NCBI GenBank assembly: GCA_018401415.1
Contig: JAGYKV010000010.1
Span: forward strand, 1 to 64,000
Source: Candidatus Nanopelagicales bacterium
Lineage (GTDB): Bacteria > Actinomycetota > Actinomycetes > S36-B12
Reading direction: 5' to 3'
DNA: 64,000 nucleotides
Shown: positions 26,547-35,073 of the stretch, piece after piece
How the letters are laid out: each line of letters begins with the position of its first letter
Position numbering within the stretch: the first letter of the stretch is position 1
Position numbers and translations under genes: made by a program
The notes under the pieces: model-generated
Seen by the model: only the letters and a program-made list of their open reading frames with translations
Database searches by the model: none
What the model was told of the DNA's origin: nothing

Positions 26547-27032
26547 CTATTGACCGAGACTGGCGGATTGTGTGGGCAATTGGCCATTTTCGACCACTTC
26601 CTTGAACTTCTTCAGGGAAGCCTTAACACCCCCCAAAAGCGGCCATTTGCCCACCGGCCAACCCGCCGCTCCCAGCGCTCCCAGGGGAAGTTCAAAGTCC
26701 TCGCTCCACAGAAACCGGGAGCGACCGTCGGGTAGAGCCACAACTTCCATGGTTCCGGTGCCACGGACAAGTGCCCCCGTGTGGAGGACATCTACCCGGT
26801 ACGGGGGTTCCCAGTGGGTAATGGTCATGGTGTCCCAGAAGCCAACCGGGCCAACGCCGGTCCACCCGGCTATCTCCGAACCCAGGCTCTGGCCGTCACC
26901 CTTGCGCAATTCAACTCGAGTGCCAAGCATCCAACGGTGCTGCTCGGTCCATTCGCTGAGAGCCGCAAATACGGTGTCGACGGGTGCGTCGATGGTGACA
27001 TCAAGGGCGAGGTGGCGGACGCGAACGGTCAT
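26547..27032 (-). CDS. SRPBCC/polyketide-cyclase-like protein
   Basis: This 161-residue START/SRPBCC-fold protein has a first strand followed by IDAPVDTVFAALSEWTEQHR, then the beta-grip strands and a C-terminal helix (VKASLKKFKEVVEN). Such proteins bind hydrophobic ligands; none can be named here. Its start overlaps the stop of the DivIVA-like gene by four bases (ATGA), so the two are cotranslated. Confidence 0.82.
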   Translation of the reverse strand: MTVRVRHLALDVTIDAPVDTVFAALSEWTEQHRWMLGTRVELRKGDGQSLGSEIAGWTGVGPVGFWDTMTITHWEPPYRVDVLHTGALVRGTGTMEVVALPDGRSRFLWSEDFELPLGALGAAGWPVGKWPLLGGVKASLKKFKEVVENGQLPTQSASLGQ

Positions 27033-27310
27033 GGTGCCTTCCGGCTTGAGGGGCTTGAGGGGCTTGAGTGGCTTGAAGGAATTTCAGGTGATTGCAGGGA
27101 GTCAAGTCTCTGTTGGAGTTCAGCAATTTTTGCGTCAACTTCATCCATGCGGTAGCCACGGATCACTACATCAAATTGCGGATTCTCCGGAAGATCAGGT
27201 CGGTAGTCTCCCGTGGCACGGACACCCATGTCCGGGTTCCAGCGCCCGGTGATCAGGACTGCCGCTGCCGCTATCACCATAATGGCAAGCACCACGAAGA
27301 GAAAGGTCAC
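27029..27310 (-). CDS. Membrane-anchored DivIVA-domain protein
   Basis: This 93-residue protein has an N-terminal membrane segment (FLFVVLAIMVIAAAAVLITG), then the DivIVA-like stretch FDVVIRGYRMDEVDAKIAEL and a short coiled coil, ending in a Ser/Pro repeat tail. Similar proteins lie near DUF3117 in Actinobacteria and may link the membrane to the polar growth machinery; that role is inferred. The tail is encoded by a 9-base tandem repeat. Confidence 0.8.
   Translation of the reverse strand: MTFLFVVLAIMVIAAAAVLITGRWNPDMGVRATGDYRPDLPENPQFDVVIRGYRMDEVDAKIAELQQRLDSLQSPEIPSSHSSPSSPSSRKAP
27043..27078. repeat. 9-base tandem repeat, four copies, in coding sequence
   Basis: The unit ggcttgagg occurs at 27043, 27052, 27061 (last base t) and 27070 (ggcttgaag). 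Each unit adds three residues to the Ser/Pro tail of the DivIVA-like protein, so copy-number change would keep the frame. Confidence 0.9.
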
Positions 27311-27365
27311 GCCCCTAGTTCACCATGTATCGGTGGGAAAGCAAATGCTGACCTGCTATTGTTTG

Positions 27366-27379
27366 GTTGATTATTCAAC
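27366..27379. promoter_or_regulatory. Inverted repeat upstream of yceI-like gene, possible operator
   Basis: GTTGA-TTAT-TCAAC is a perfect 5-base inverted repeat with a 4-base spacer, 25 bases before the YceI start. It resembles MarR-type operators in size and A/T centre. No regulator gene is adjacent, so it stays a guess. Confidence 0.3.
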
Positions 27380-27404
27380 TACATTCATGACCTGAAAGGA
27401 TCTC

Positions 27405-27947
27405 ATGTCAAATCTCTCTCTCACCACCGGCACCTGGACCATTGACCCCACTCACACCACCATTGGCTTCTCAGCTCGCCATGCCATGGTTGCCAAGGTT
27501 CGTGGCAACTTCGGCGAGTTCAGCGGCACCTTCACCCTCGACGGTGACAACCCCGCCGCATCTGCTGCCGAATTAACAGCCATGACCGCATCAATTGACA
27601 CCCGCAACCCCGATCGCGATGCGCACCTGAAGAGTGCAGACTTTCTCGATGTGGAGAGTTACCCCACCCTCACCTTCACATCTACTTCTGTAAGCGGCAC
27701 GAGTGATTCATTCGTTGTCACCGGTGATCTCACCATCCATGGCGTGACCAAGAGCATCCCCGTCACTTTCGAACTTCTTGGCGTGAGCACCGACCCATGG
27801 GGTGGAATTCGAATTGGTTTCGAAGGCAGCACCGAGATCAGCCGCAAAGACTTTGGGCTCGTGTGGAACACGGCTCTGGAAACAGGGGGCGTTCTCGTGG
27901 GCGACACTGTCAAGATTAATCTTGACGTCGAAGCAGTGAAGAGTTAA
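27405..27947 (+). CDS. YceI family protein
   Basis: This 180-residue lipocalin-like YceI protein binds isoprenoid-type or other amphiphilic ligands. Motifs: GTWTIDPTHTTIGFSARHAM at the start, NPDRDAHLKSADFLDVESYP, then TGDLTIHGVTKSIPVTFELL. No signal peptide is present, so it is cytosolic, as are many actinobacterial YceI proteins. GAAAGG lies upstream of ATG 27405. A strong terminator follows. Confidence 0.93.
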   Translation: MSNLSLTTGTWTIDPTHTTIGFSARHAMVAKVRGNFGEFSGTFTLDGDNPAASAAELTAMTASIDTRNPDRDAHLKSADFLDVESYPTLTFTSTSVSGTSDSFVVTGDLTIHGVTKSIPVTFELLGVSTDPWGGIRIGFEGSTEISRKDFGLVWNTALETGGVLVGDTVKINLDVEAVKS

Positions 27948-27987
27948 TCAATACAACCTCTCCTTGGCCGTGTGCCAAAGTTGGATT

Positions 27988-28017
27988 CCCCGGCCAGTGA
28001 TTCACGGCCGGGGTTTT
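27988..28017 (+). terminator. Rho-independent terminator after the yceI-like gene
   Basis: CCCCGGCC (27988-27995) pairs with GGCCGGGG (28006-28013); the loop can pair further (GTGA/TCAC), and TTTT follows. It is 41 bases past the stop. Confidence 0.88.
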
Positions 28018-28138
28018 CATTTGGCAGGGAGTGCGCCGTCCCAACACCGCCCGGCATCGCCGCCCTTCGACCGCAATACCAAGAACGGAAAACCAAAAAC
28101 GAAAAGCAGAAGTGATAAATAGATGAAGTGATGAAGGG

Positions 28139-29107
28139 CTAAAAAGCCCGGATCGGACGAACCTGCCGCTCTCTGGACTTGAAGTCGCCGCCCTGCGCCG
28201 CATTACCCAAATTCTGGCGCCACACGCTGTTCGCGGTTAGCTGACTCGAACTCAAGTAAATGTCGCTAGCAAACCCGTACGCGCCGATCGCGAAGGTGCC
28301 ATCTTGGCTCGTTCCAAAAATACAACTCACCGTTGGATCTGGTGATGCGCTCAGGTTACGCGAGTAATAACACATCGCATTCAACTCGTCCTTGGATGGC
28401 AAGAACCAGTCGGTGAACCCACCACCGGTATAGGCGCGGGCTGCTCCCGCCGCATAGAGATTGGAAGCAACAGTCCCAGCGTTCATTCGGGCAATAATCG
28501 CATCGGTGTTCGCGCTACCCATCCCAACAGCAGTCGATGCATTAGTGCTTGCAGTTTGCTCCCCAGCGGTCCCCGGATAGAGGTCATTTGATTGGCGAAC
28601 TCCGCGTTACTGCCACGGCAGTCGGCTACCGCTGGGTCAACCGCACTCACGCTATTTGGGTCATCCCAATTCTTGGGTGCCATTTCATATGTCTTTCCGC
28701 CGGAGATCAGGAACACCAGTCCTCCACCGGGGCCGGTATCACCTACGGCGTAGGTCACAGAACTTCCGCCGCCGCCACTGTTGCTCGCTGCTATTGGGGT
28801 GCGCGCCCAGGTGATGCTTCTGGTGCAGGTCCACCCGCCGTTGCCGTTGTTGGCCCACCGTTCCCAACTTGGATGCCATGTTGGCCCGGAAATCGGGTCA
28901 GAGGGGTTGGCCCACGAAGCACGCCACTCACGTCATTGATTCCGGTGGACTATCACAGGTAGCTGTTTGGCTGGCCCGCTGATAGGACTGCACCTGCACC
29001 GAATCAGCAGCAGCAACGTTCGCACCGAACAGCATGCCGGCAACCATGACTAACGAGGAGCCAATGGCAAGGAAAAAGCGTGAACGAACAGGGGTCACAA
29101 CCGACAT
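28139..29107 (-). CDS. Secreted DUF1566-like surface protein with two frameshifts
   Basis: A signal peptide (ATG 29107 with GGAG upstream; core FFLAIGSSLVMVAGMLFGA, cut near VAAADS) leads into VQVQSYQRASQTATC. The frame ends at TGA 28930-28928. The continuation lies one frame over (EWRASWANPSDP, WTCTRSITWARTP, then a Gly/Ser linker and VGDTGPGGGLVFLISGG). It shifts again at the TTT run 28587-28589 before GTAGEQTASTNAS, YTGGGFTDWFLPSKDEL and QVRPIRAF. With a one-base loss near 28931-28960 and one added A at the second point, the protein is 322 residues. The C-terminal part is the DUF1566/Lcl-type domain seen in secreted proteins. The function is unknown. Confidence 0.65.
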
Positions 29108-29326
29108 CACTGGCTCCAAAAACTAGGGACTCAACCCAGTGAGGAGAGGCCCCCACCGAGTACGAATGACTAATTCAATTAGAAGGCGACAGAATAATAG
29201 CCCCCTCGACCAATGTCAACAAGCCGACGAGACTCACTCAATATGCCCGCGAAGAGTTTCCCGTGCCTCACGTGGGAATGCCCGCGTAGCGGTGGTGCAG
29301 TGAGGGACACAAGGAGTGAGCTATCG
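29108..29326. other. Gene-free stretch before the transposase remnant
   Basis: About 220 bases without a supported gene. It must hold the promoter of the secreted DUF1566-like gene, but no clear -35/-10 pair or inverted repeat that could mark an insertion-sequence end was seen. Confidence 0.5.
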
Positions 29327-29560
29327 ATGGGGTCTCGTGCTGATGTGACGGCGAATTACCCGAAGACGTACGTGAAAGCTGGCAAGGCCGATAAGGGCCG
29401 GATTGAGGATCAAGACTTAGGGGTGACGGGTTGGTGCCGGAACAATGCCCGCCGCCACCCTGTCGCAGCTGCTCGGTTTACCCCAAGTAGTTGTGGTGCC
29501 ACGTAAGGCGCGGGCATACATGCAGACCTCAGCCCTTCAAATTTGCAACAAGAGCCCTCT
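29327..29560 (+). pseudogene. Decayed transposase (integrase-type) N-terminal remnant
   Basis: ATG 29327 follows AAGGAG and begins MGSRADVTANYPKTYVKAGK, then ADKGRIEDQDLGVTGWCRNN and ARRHPVAAAR, stopping at 29506. This resembles the N-terminal DNA-binding part of integrase-type transposases (KADKGRI..V..VTGWSR.NARR). A second frame continues the likeness (PRKARAYMQTSALQICNK at about 29500-29553). The catalytic part is missing. A frameshift, a stop and substitutions at otherwise conserved places show true decay. Confidence 0.6.
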
Positions 29561-29714
29561 CAGGAACACACCAGCCCGCCAAACAGATCTCAAAAAGCTC
29601 CGCTGGCGGGCAATAGTGCTCACTCAACAACTGCAATGGTTATCAAGCCGGCCGTCAAAATTGAATGTGGATCCACCATCACCTGCTCCCAGCGCACGCC
29701 AGTACGGTTGACGC
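29561..29714. other. Spacer before dapD
   Basis: No supported gene. It may carry the tail of the transposase remnant and the dapD promoter; neither can be shown from the sequence. Confidence 0.4.
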
Positions 29715-30670
29715 GTGACACTCACTCCAACACCGCCATCTCCAATAGGACGACCGGTGGTATCCGGTTCCGCATCGGGGCTAGGTCTGGCTACTTATGC
29801 AGATGGCCTGCTCCTTGACGTGTGGTATCCCAACCCCACCTTGGGTGACACGCCCATAGATATCCCCGGCCTCGATTCCGGCGCAACGCACGATGAACTC
29901 CGCGGGGTTAACGTGACCGGGATTCGCACCGTCATCTCTGATCTGCAGGAGCCACCCGTCGACTCCGCAGATGCATATCTGCGGCTGCATTTGCTCTCCC
30001 ACCGGCTTGTTGAGCCTCGCTCGATCAATATGGACGGAATCTTCGGATTGCTTGCAATCGTGGCGTGGAGCAATATTGGACCCATTCCGGTGGAGCGAGT
30101 CAGCGAAGTTCGATTGCGGGTTCGTTCACGCGGTCAGCAACTCACAATTTTCGGACTGGATCGGTTTCCTCGAATGATCGATTACGTGACACCGGATGGT
30201 GTCCGCATCGCTGATGCTGATCGGGTCCGGCTCGGAGCCCACTTGGCACCCGGCACGGTTGTTATGCATGAAGGTTTCGTCAATTTCAATGCGGGCACTT
30301 TGGGTACCTCCATGGTTGAAGGGCGGATCTCAGCCGGTGTGATTGTCGGACCAGGCTCCGACATAGGTGGCGGTGCCTCGATCATGGGAACCTTGTCCGG
30401 GGAGGCCAGGAGCAGATCACGGTGGGGTCGGATTGCTTGATCGGTGCAAATGCCGGTATCGGCATATCCCTGGGAGATCGAAGTGTTGTCGAAGCAGGCC
30501 TGTATGTCACCGCCGGAACAAAAGTCTTACTCCCCGACGGCACAACTGTGAAAGCGCGGGAACTCTCAGGTGAAACCGATCTGCTCTTCCGCAGAAATTC
30601 GCAATCTGGCGGGGTAGAAGTTGTGGCACGGACCGGAAATTGGGGCGGACTCAACGCCGCACTGCACTAG
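29715..30670 (+). CDS. dapD: 2,3,4,5-tetrahydropyridine-2,6-dicarboxylate N-succinyltransferase, interrupted by a one-base frameshift
   Basis: DapD transfers succinyl from succinyl-CoA to tetrahydrodipicolinate in lysine/meso-DAP synthesis. It is of the actinobacterial type ([20 protein letters not shown] at the start; left-handed beta-helix repeats such as [20 protein letters not shown]). The frame breaks after [25 protein letters not shown] continues one frame over to 30670. One missing G in the GGGG run near 30399-30402 explains it. Corrected, it is 318 residues, the usual length. The start is GTG 29715. As an essential-type gene it is more likely misread than dead. Confidence 0.88.
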
Positions 30671-30690
30671 ACGCACTGATTGAATTCAGA

Positions 30691-31962
30691 TTAATGGGGG
30701 TAGTTGCGCAGGACTTCACCGTTGTACACCTGGCGCGGGCGACCAATCTTGGTGTCGGGATCCTCAATCATTTCTCGCCATTGGGCAATCCAGCCGGGTA
30801 GTCGACCGAGGGCAAAAAGTACGGTGAACATGCGGGTGGGGAATCCCATGGCCTTGTAGATCAAGCCGGTGTAGAAATCAACATTGGGATATAACTTGCG
30901 CTCAACAAAGTAATCGTCTTCGAGCGCAACCGTCTCGAGGCGCATAGCGATGTCAAGTAGTGGATCACTGACATTGAGGGAAGCGAGTACTTGATAGGCG
31001 GTTTGTTTCACAATTGCGGCACGTGGGTCATAGTTCTTGTAAACACGGTGTCCGAAGCCCATTAGTTTCACGCCATCTTCGCGGTTCTTCACCTGACGGA
31101 TAAAGTGATTGACGCCGCCACCCGAAGCGTGAATACCCTCCAGCATCTCCAGAACCGATTGGTTAGCGCCACCGTGAAGTGGCCCGAAGAGTGCATTGAT
31201 ACCCGCAGAGACACTGGCGAACATATTGGCATGTGATGAACCCACCAGACGGACAGTTGATGTTGAGCAATTCTGCTCGTGGTCCGCGTGCAGAATGAAT
31301 AGTTGATCGAGTGCGCGCACGACGACCGGATTTGCAGTAAATTCTTCAGCGGGCACGCCAAAGGTCATGCGGAGGAAGTTCTCAATGAAGCCCAAAGAGT
31401 TGTCGGGATACAGCATGGGCTGGCCAACCGACTTCTTGTAGGCATAAGCCGCGATGGTGGGCACCTTGGCCATGAGGCGGATTGTCGAGATCTCCACCTG
31501 CTCTTTGTCAAAAGGATCCAGAGAATCTTGGTAGAAGGTGGACAGTGCCGATACCGCCGAGGAAAGAACGGGCATGGGATGTGCATCTCGCGGGAAACCG
31601 TCGAAGAACCGACGAAGATCTTCGTGCAACATGGTGTGTTGCGTGATTTGGGCATTGAACGAAGTTAATTGCTCGGGAGTCGGCAAATTCCCGTAAATCA
31701 GAAGATAGGAGGTTTCCAGGAAAGTGGACTTCTCTGCTAGTTGATCAATGGGATAGCCGCGATACCGCAGAATGCCTTCATCGCCATTGATGAACGTGAT
31801 TTTCGATGTACATGATGCAGTGTTGACAAAACCTGGATCCAAGGTGACATGGCCGGTTGACTTCAGCAGCGAGTTGATCGCCAGACCACTCTCACCCTCC
31901 GTGGCCGGAACTTGATCCAATGGGAGCACACCTGTTGGATAGGTGAGTTCGTAGTCCGTCAC
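30691..31962 (-). CDS. gltA: Citrate synthase
   Basis: This enzyme condenses oxaloacetate with acetyl-CoA to open the TCA cycle. The 423-residue type II enzyme has the catalytic motifs LHADHEQNCSTSTVRLVGSS, GPLHGGANQSVLEML, MGFGHRVYKNYDPRA (His and the acetyl-CoA site) and DFYTGLIYKAMGFP. The N-terminal small beta domain (SCTSKITFINGDEGILRYRG) marks the Gram-negative/actinobacterial long form. The start is GTG 31962. It is convergent with dapD and 57 bases downstream of dapC. Confidence 0.97.
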   Translation of the reverse strand: MTDYELTYPTGVLPLDQVPATEGESGLAINSLLKSTGHVTLDPGFVNTASCTSKITFINGDEGILRYRGYPIDQLAEKSTFLETSYLLIYGNLPTPEQLTSFNAQITQHTMLHEDLRRFFDGFPRDAHPMPVLSSAVSALSTFYQDSLDPFDKEQVEISTIRLMAKVPTIAAYAYKKSVGQPMLYPDNSLGFIENFLRMTFGVPAEEFTANPVVVRALDQLFILHADHEQNCSTSTVRLVGSSHANMFASVSAGINALFGPLHGGANQSVLEMLEGIHASGGGVNHFIRQVKNREDGVKLMGFGHRVYKNYDPRAAIVKQTAYQVLASLNVSDPLLDIAMRLETVALEDDYFVERKLYPNVDFYTGLIYKAMGFPTRMFTVLFALGRLPGWIAQWREMIEDPDTKIGRPRQVYNGEVLRNYPH

Positions 31963-32019
31963 GTTCTGAGCGTACCCATTGCTTCTCGGCTCCGAAAAAC
32001 AGCCTCCGACCTTGTAGGT

Positions 32020-33117
32020 TTAGTCCGCTAGTCGCTCGCAGGCCGAGTCAATATCTGGGTCGGTGGCCGTGAGTGCGATTCGAATGAAATCCGCTCCTGC
32101 GCTTCCATAAAAAATTCCAGGAGTTACCACGATTCCTCGATCTGCCAGATCAGCCACGGTGTTCCAGCAGTTTTCCCCTTTGCTCGCCCACAGATACAAA
32201 CCAGCTTGGCTGTCGCGAATATCGAATTCTGCTCTCCCAAGGGCGGCGAGCAGAAGTTCCCGGCGGGCGCGATATCGCTCACGTTGTTGTTCCACGTGGG
32301 TGGAGTCCGAGTAAGCGGCAATAGCCGCATGCTGCACGAAGGTGGGCACCATCATGCCGAGATGCTTGCGAACGTTGCGGATTTGTTCAACAATTTTCGG
32401 ATCACCCGCAAGAAAACCAAACCGGTAACCCGCCATATTCGAACGCTTCGAGAGCGAATGAACCGCGAGGAGGCCGGTCAGGTCACCACCATTGACATCG
32501 CGATCGAGTATAGAATACGGCTGCTGATCCCATCCCAATTCGAAATAGCATTCGTCAGAAATCAAAATAACCTCTTGGGATTGAGCCCAGAGAACAAGTT
32601 CTGTGAGTCGCTCTTTACCCAAAACAGCGCCCGTGGGATTTGAGGGCGAATTGATCCAAGCAACGGACACTTTGTGTGGAATATCCTCCGGGATATCAGA
32701 CGCTATGACATTCGCTCCTACAGCGATACCTCCCACCGCGTAGGTGGGATACGCGATCTCTGGAATCACAATATTGTCACCTGCGCCAACGCCCAAAAGA
32801 TTGGGCAGGCTCGCAACAATTTCCTTTGACCCGATTGTGGGCATAAAAGCTACATTCGGCGGAGCGTTCAACACCTGTTGCATCCAGTCGACAACAGCAT
32901 CTGATAACTCAGGAATTCCAGCGGTTGTGGGGTAACCCGGAGCGTTGGTGTGAGCGGCGAGGGTTTCTCTGACCGACTCGGGGGTCGGGTCCACCGGTGT
33001 GCCTACCGAAAGATCGACGGCCCCCCCTGGATATGCGCGAGCTCGCTGGACATAGGGAGCAAGTTGATCCCACGGGAAGTCGGGAAGCCCTGACCAGCGG
33101 TCCACACTGCTACTCAC
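32020..33117 (-). CDS. dapC: Succinyldiaminopimelate transaminase (class I/II aminotransferase)
   Basis: This PLP enzyme gives N-succinyl-L,L-DAP in the succinylase route of lysine synthesis. The 365-residue protein shows the fold-type I motifs: AWINSPSNPTGAVLG, LISDECYFELGWD and the PLP-lysine motif VHSLSKRSNMAGYRFGF. The specific name rests on position: immediately downstream of a ferredoxin (as Rv1177-Rv1178) and near dapD. Other aminotransferase specificities cannot be excluded. Confidence 0.85.
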   Translation of the reverse strand: MSSSVDRWSGLPDFPWDQLAPYVQRARAYPGGAVDLSVGTPVDPTPESVRETLAAHTNAPGYPTTAGIPELSDAVVDWMQQVLNAPPNVAFMPTIGSKEIVASLPNLLGVGAGDNIVIPEIAYPTYAVGGIAVGANVIASDIPEDIPHKVSVAWINSPSNPTGAVLGKERLTELVLWAQSQEVILISDECYFELGWDQQPYSILDRDVNGGDLTGLLAVHSLSKRSNMAGYRFGFLAGDPKIVEQIRNVRKHLGMMVPTFVQHAAIAAYSDSTHVEQQRERYRARRELLLAALGRAEFDIRDSQAGLYLWASKGENCWNTVADLADRGIVVTPGIFYGSAGADFIRIALTATDPDIDSACERLAD

Positions 33118-33140
33118 GGTGGCGACGAATCCCCGAATAA

Positions 33141-33467
33141 CTATTTATCGTGTTGTTGCGGGGGAACGCCGGCCAACAGGGGAGCATCGAACTTTTGACC
33201 CTCTAACTTGGATGCGCCACCGGGCGAACCGAGTTCAGCAAAGAACTCGGCGTTCGCAGCCGTGTAGTCCTTCCACTCAGTGGGAACATCGTCCTCGTAG
33301 TAGATGGCTTCGACCGGACAAACCGGTTCGCACGCGCCGCAGTCAACACATTCGTCGGGTTGGATGTAGAGCATGCGCTCACCCTCGTAAATGCAATCAA
33401 CCGGACATTCCTCGATACAGGACCTGTCCTTAAGGTCGACACAAGGAAATGCGATGACGTAAGTCAT
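33141..33467 (-). CDS. fdxC: Ferredoxin with 3Fe-4S and 4Fe-4S sites (FdxC type)
   Basis: The 108-residue electron carrier has the cysteine pattern C-x7-C-x3-C-x3-C in CVDLKDRSCIEECPVDC, followed by CVDCGACEPVCPVEAI, and an extended C-terminus typical of seven-iron actinobacterial ferredoxins. ATG 33467 is chosen because GGAGG lies just upstream; the longer frame to 33566 is not conserved. It is probably cotranscribed with dapC, 23 bases downstream. Confidence 0.93.
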   Translation of the reverse strand: MTYVIAFPCVDLKDRSCIEECPVDCIYEGERMLYIQPDECVDCGACEPVCPVEAIYYEDDVPTEWKDYTAANAEFFAELGSPGGASKLEGQKFDAPLLAGVPPQQHDK

Positions 33468-33622
33468 CTTCGCCTCCAAAAATGCTGAGGTCCCACATGA
33501 TGGGACACGTGAACAATCCAATGGAACGTGCAAGCACAACTTACACAGGTAAAGCACCGAATGCACGAGGAGTCCCGCACCGGCAGTTTCGCTCGATCTG
33601 GCTTCGTCCCTAGGCTAGGAGA

Positions 33623-35053
33623 ATGCGCCTGTACGACACCATGTCACGCACCGTGCGCCAAGTGGAAACTTCCACCCCACGCTTGGCGCGAATTTATGCC
33701 TGTGGCCCAACGGTTTATCGGGATGCGCACGTGGGAAACATGCGAACTTTTTTGGTCACAGACCTCATTGCTCGAGGCCTTCGCCACCAGAACTACCGCA
33801 CTCTCGTTGTCCAAAATATCACCGATGTGGGGCACATGGCCAATGACACTGGGCTGGGCGATGCCGTGGATTTCGATCCGGATGAAGGCCAAGCCGATAC
33901 CGAGGACAAGGTACTTGCCCAGGCAAACCGAACGGGAAAGTCCGCACTGGAAATCACGTCTCACTACGAAAAAGCCTTTCACAAAGATCTTGCCGAGCTC
34001 AATATTTATCCCGCGGATCACTATCCCAAGGCCAGTGAATCCATTGATTCCATGATCGCACTTATTACCCGGCTCATGGATTCCGAACATGCGTATGTGG
34101 GGCACGACAAATCCGTGTACTTCAATGCTCGTTCCTTTCCCACCTATGGCACACTCAGCGGAAATCGACTTGATCAACTCAAGCCGGGACACCGATTTGA
34201 TGTTGTTGAATCGGAACCGTCGAAGGAATTCCATGCCGATTGGGCACTGTGGAAGGTCGCGGGTAGCGATCGAACTCAACTCACGTGGGACACGCCTTGG
34301 GGCCGTGGATTCCCCGGATGGCACACCGAATGCAGTGCCATGAGTCTTGACCTTCTCGGTGAGGCAATAGACATTCATACGGGTGGCATTGATTTGCGCT
34401 TCCCCCATCACGAGGACGAGCGAGCCCAGTCCAACTCGGTGGCAGGGCGTGAAGTGGTCGGCCACTGGGTTCACGCTGAGCACTTGCTCTTTGAGAATCG
34501 GAAAATGAGTAAATCCACCGGTAACGTTGTTTTGGTTCAGGACATTATTGATCGCGGGTTCGATCCACTTGCGCTGCGCCTTGCCTTCTTACAGCATCGG
34601 TACCGAAGCCAAATGAATCTCACCTGGGATGTAATTTCGGCGGCCAATGAACAGTTGACTCGTTGGCGAACCCGGATCAATGAATGGTCTGAGTCCGAAT
34701 CCGAACCCATGGCTCAGACGTATCTAGATTCCTTCACGGAATTATTTTTCGATGATCTCAATACGCCTGCGGCGATCAATGAACTGAGAAATCTCGAGCG
34801 AGACCCATCAATATCTGCTGGATCTAAGTTCGAGACCTTTATTCATCTTGACTCACTCTTGGGCTTGGACCTTGCGCGCGACATTGGCAAGAGAACCGAG
34901 GTGCCCGAAGAAGTGCAACAACTACTTATTGAACGCGACACCGCTCGAATAAATAAGGACTGGGCAGGAAGTGATCAGTTGCGCGAAGCTATTGCCGCCC
35001 TGGGATTTATTGTGAAAGACACCCCTCAAGGTCAAGAAATCACACCCCACTAA
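33623..35053 (+). CDS. cysS: Cysteine--tRNA ligase
   Basis: CysRS charges tRNA-Cys. The 476-residue class I enzyme shows the zinc-linked YACGPTVYRDAHVGNMRTF (HIGH-like HVGN), GWHTECSAMS and FPHHEDERAQS zinc ligands, and KMSKSTGN. The anticodon-binding region follows (LIERDTARINKDWAGSDQLR). MshC, the mycothiol ligase paralogue, is shorter and lacks this C-terminal region, so the tRNA ligase is the better call. Confidence 0.92.
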   Translation: MRLYDTMSRTVRQVETSTPRLARIYACGPTVYRDAHVGNMRTFLVTDLIARGLRHQNYRTLVVQNITDVGHMANDTGLGDAVDFDPDEGQADTEDKVLAQANRTGKSALEITSHYEKAFHKDLAELNIYPADHYPKASESIDSMIALITRLMDSEHAYVGHDKSVYFNARSFPTYGTLSGNRLDQLKPGHRFDVVESEPSKEFHADWALWKVAGSDRTQLTWDTPWGRGFPGWHTECSAMSLDLLGEAIDIHTGGIDLRFPHHEDERAQSNSVAGREVVGHWVHAEHLLFENRKMSKSTGNVVLVQDIIDRGFDPLALRLAFLQHRYRSQMNLTWDVISAANEQLTRWRTRINEWSESESEPMAQTYLDSFTELFFDDLNTPAAINELRNLERDPSISAGSKFETFIHLDSLLGLDLARDIGKRTEVPEEVQQLLIERDTARINKDWAGSDQLREAIAALGFIVKDTPQGQEITPH

Positions 35054-35073
35054 TCCAATGTTTGGGAATGCTG

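Noticed and set aside
29445..29711. Open frame of 88 codons before dapD
   Set aside because: Only its first part resembles the transposase remnant; the rest has no recognisable coding features, so it is treated as decay.
33623..35053. Alternative call MshC (mycothiol ligase) for the cysS gene
   Set aside because: The protein has the C-terminal anticodon-binding region and the length of a full CysRS.
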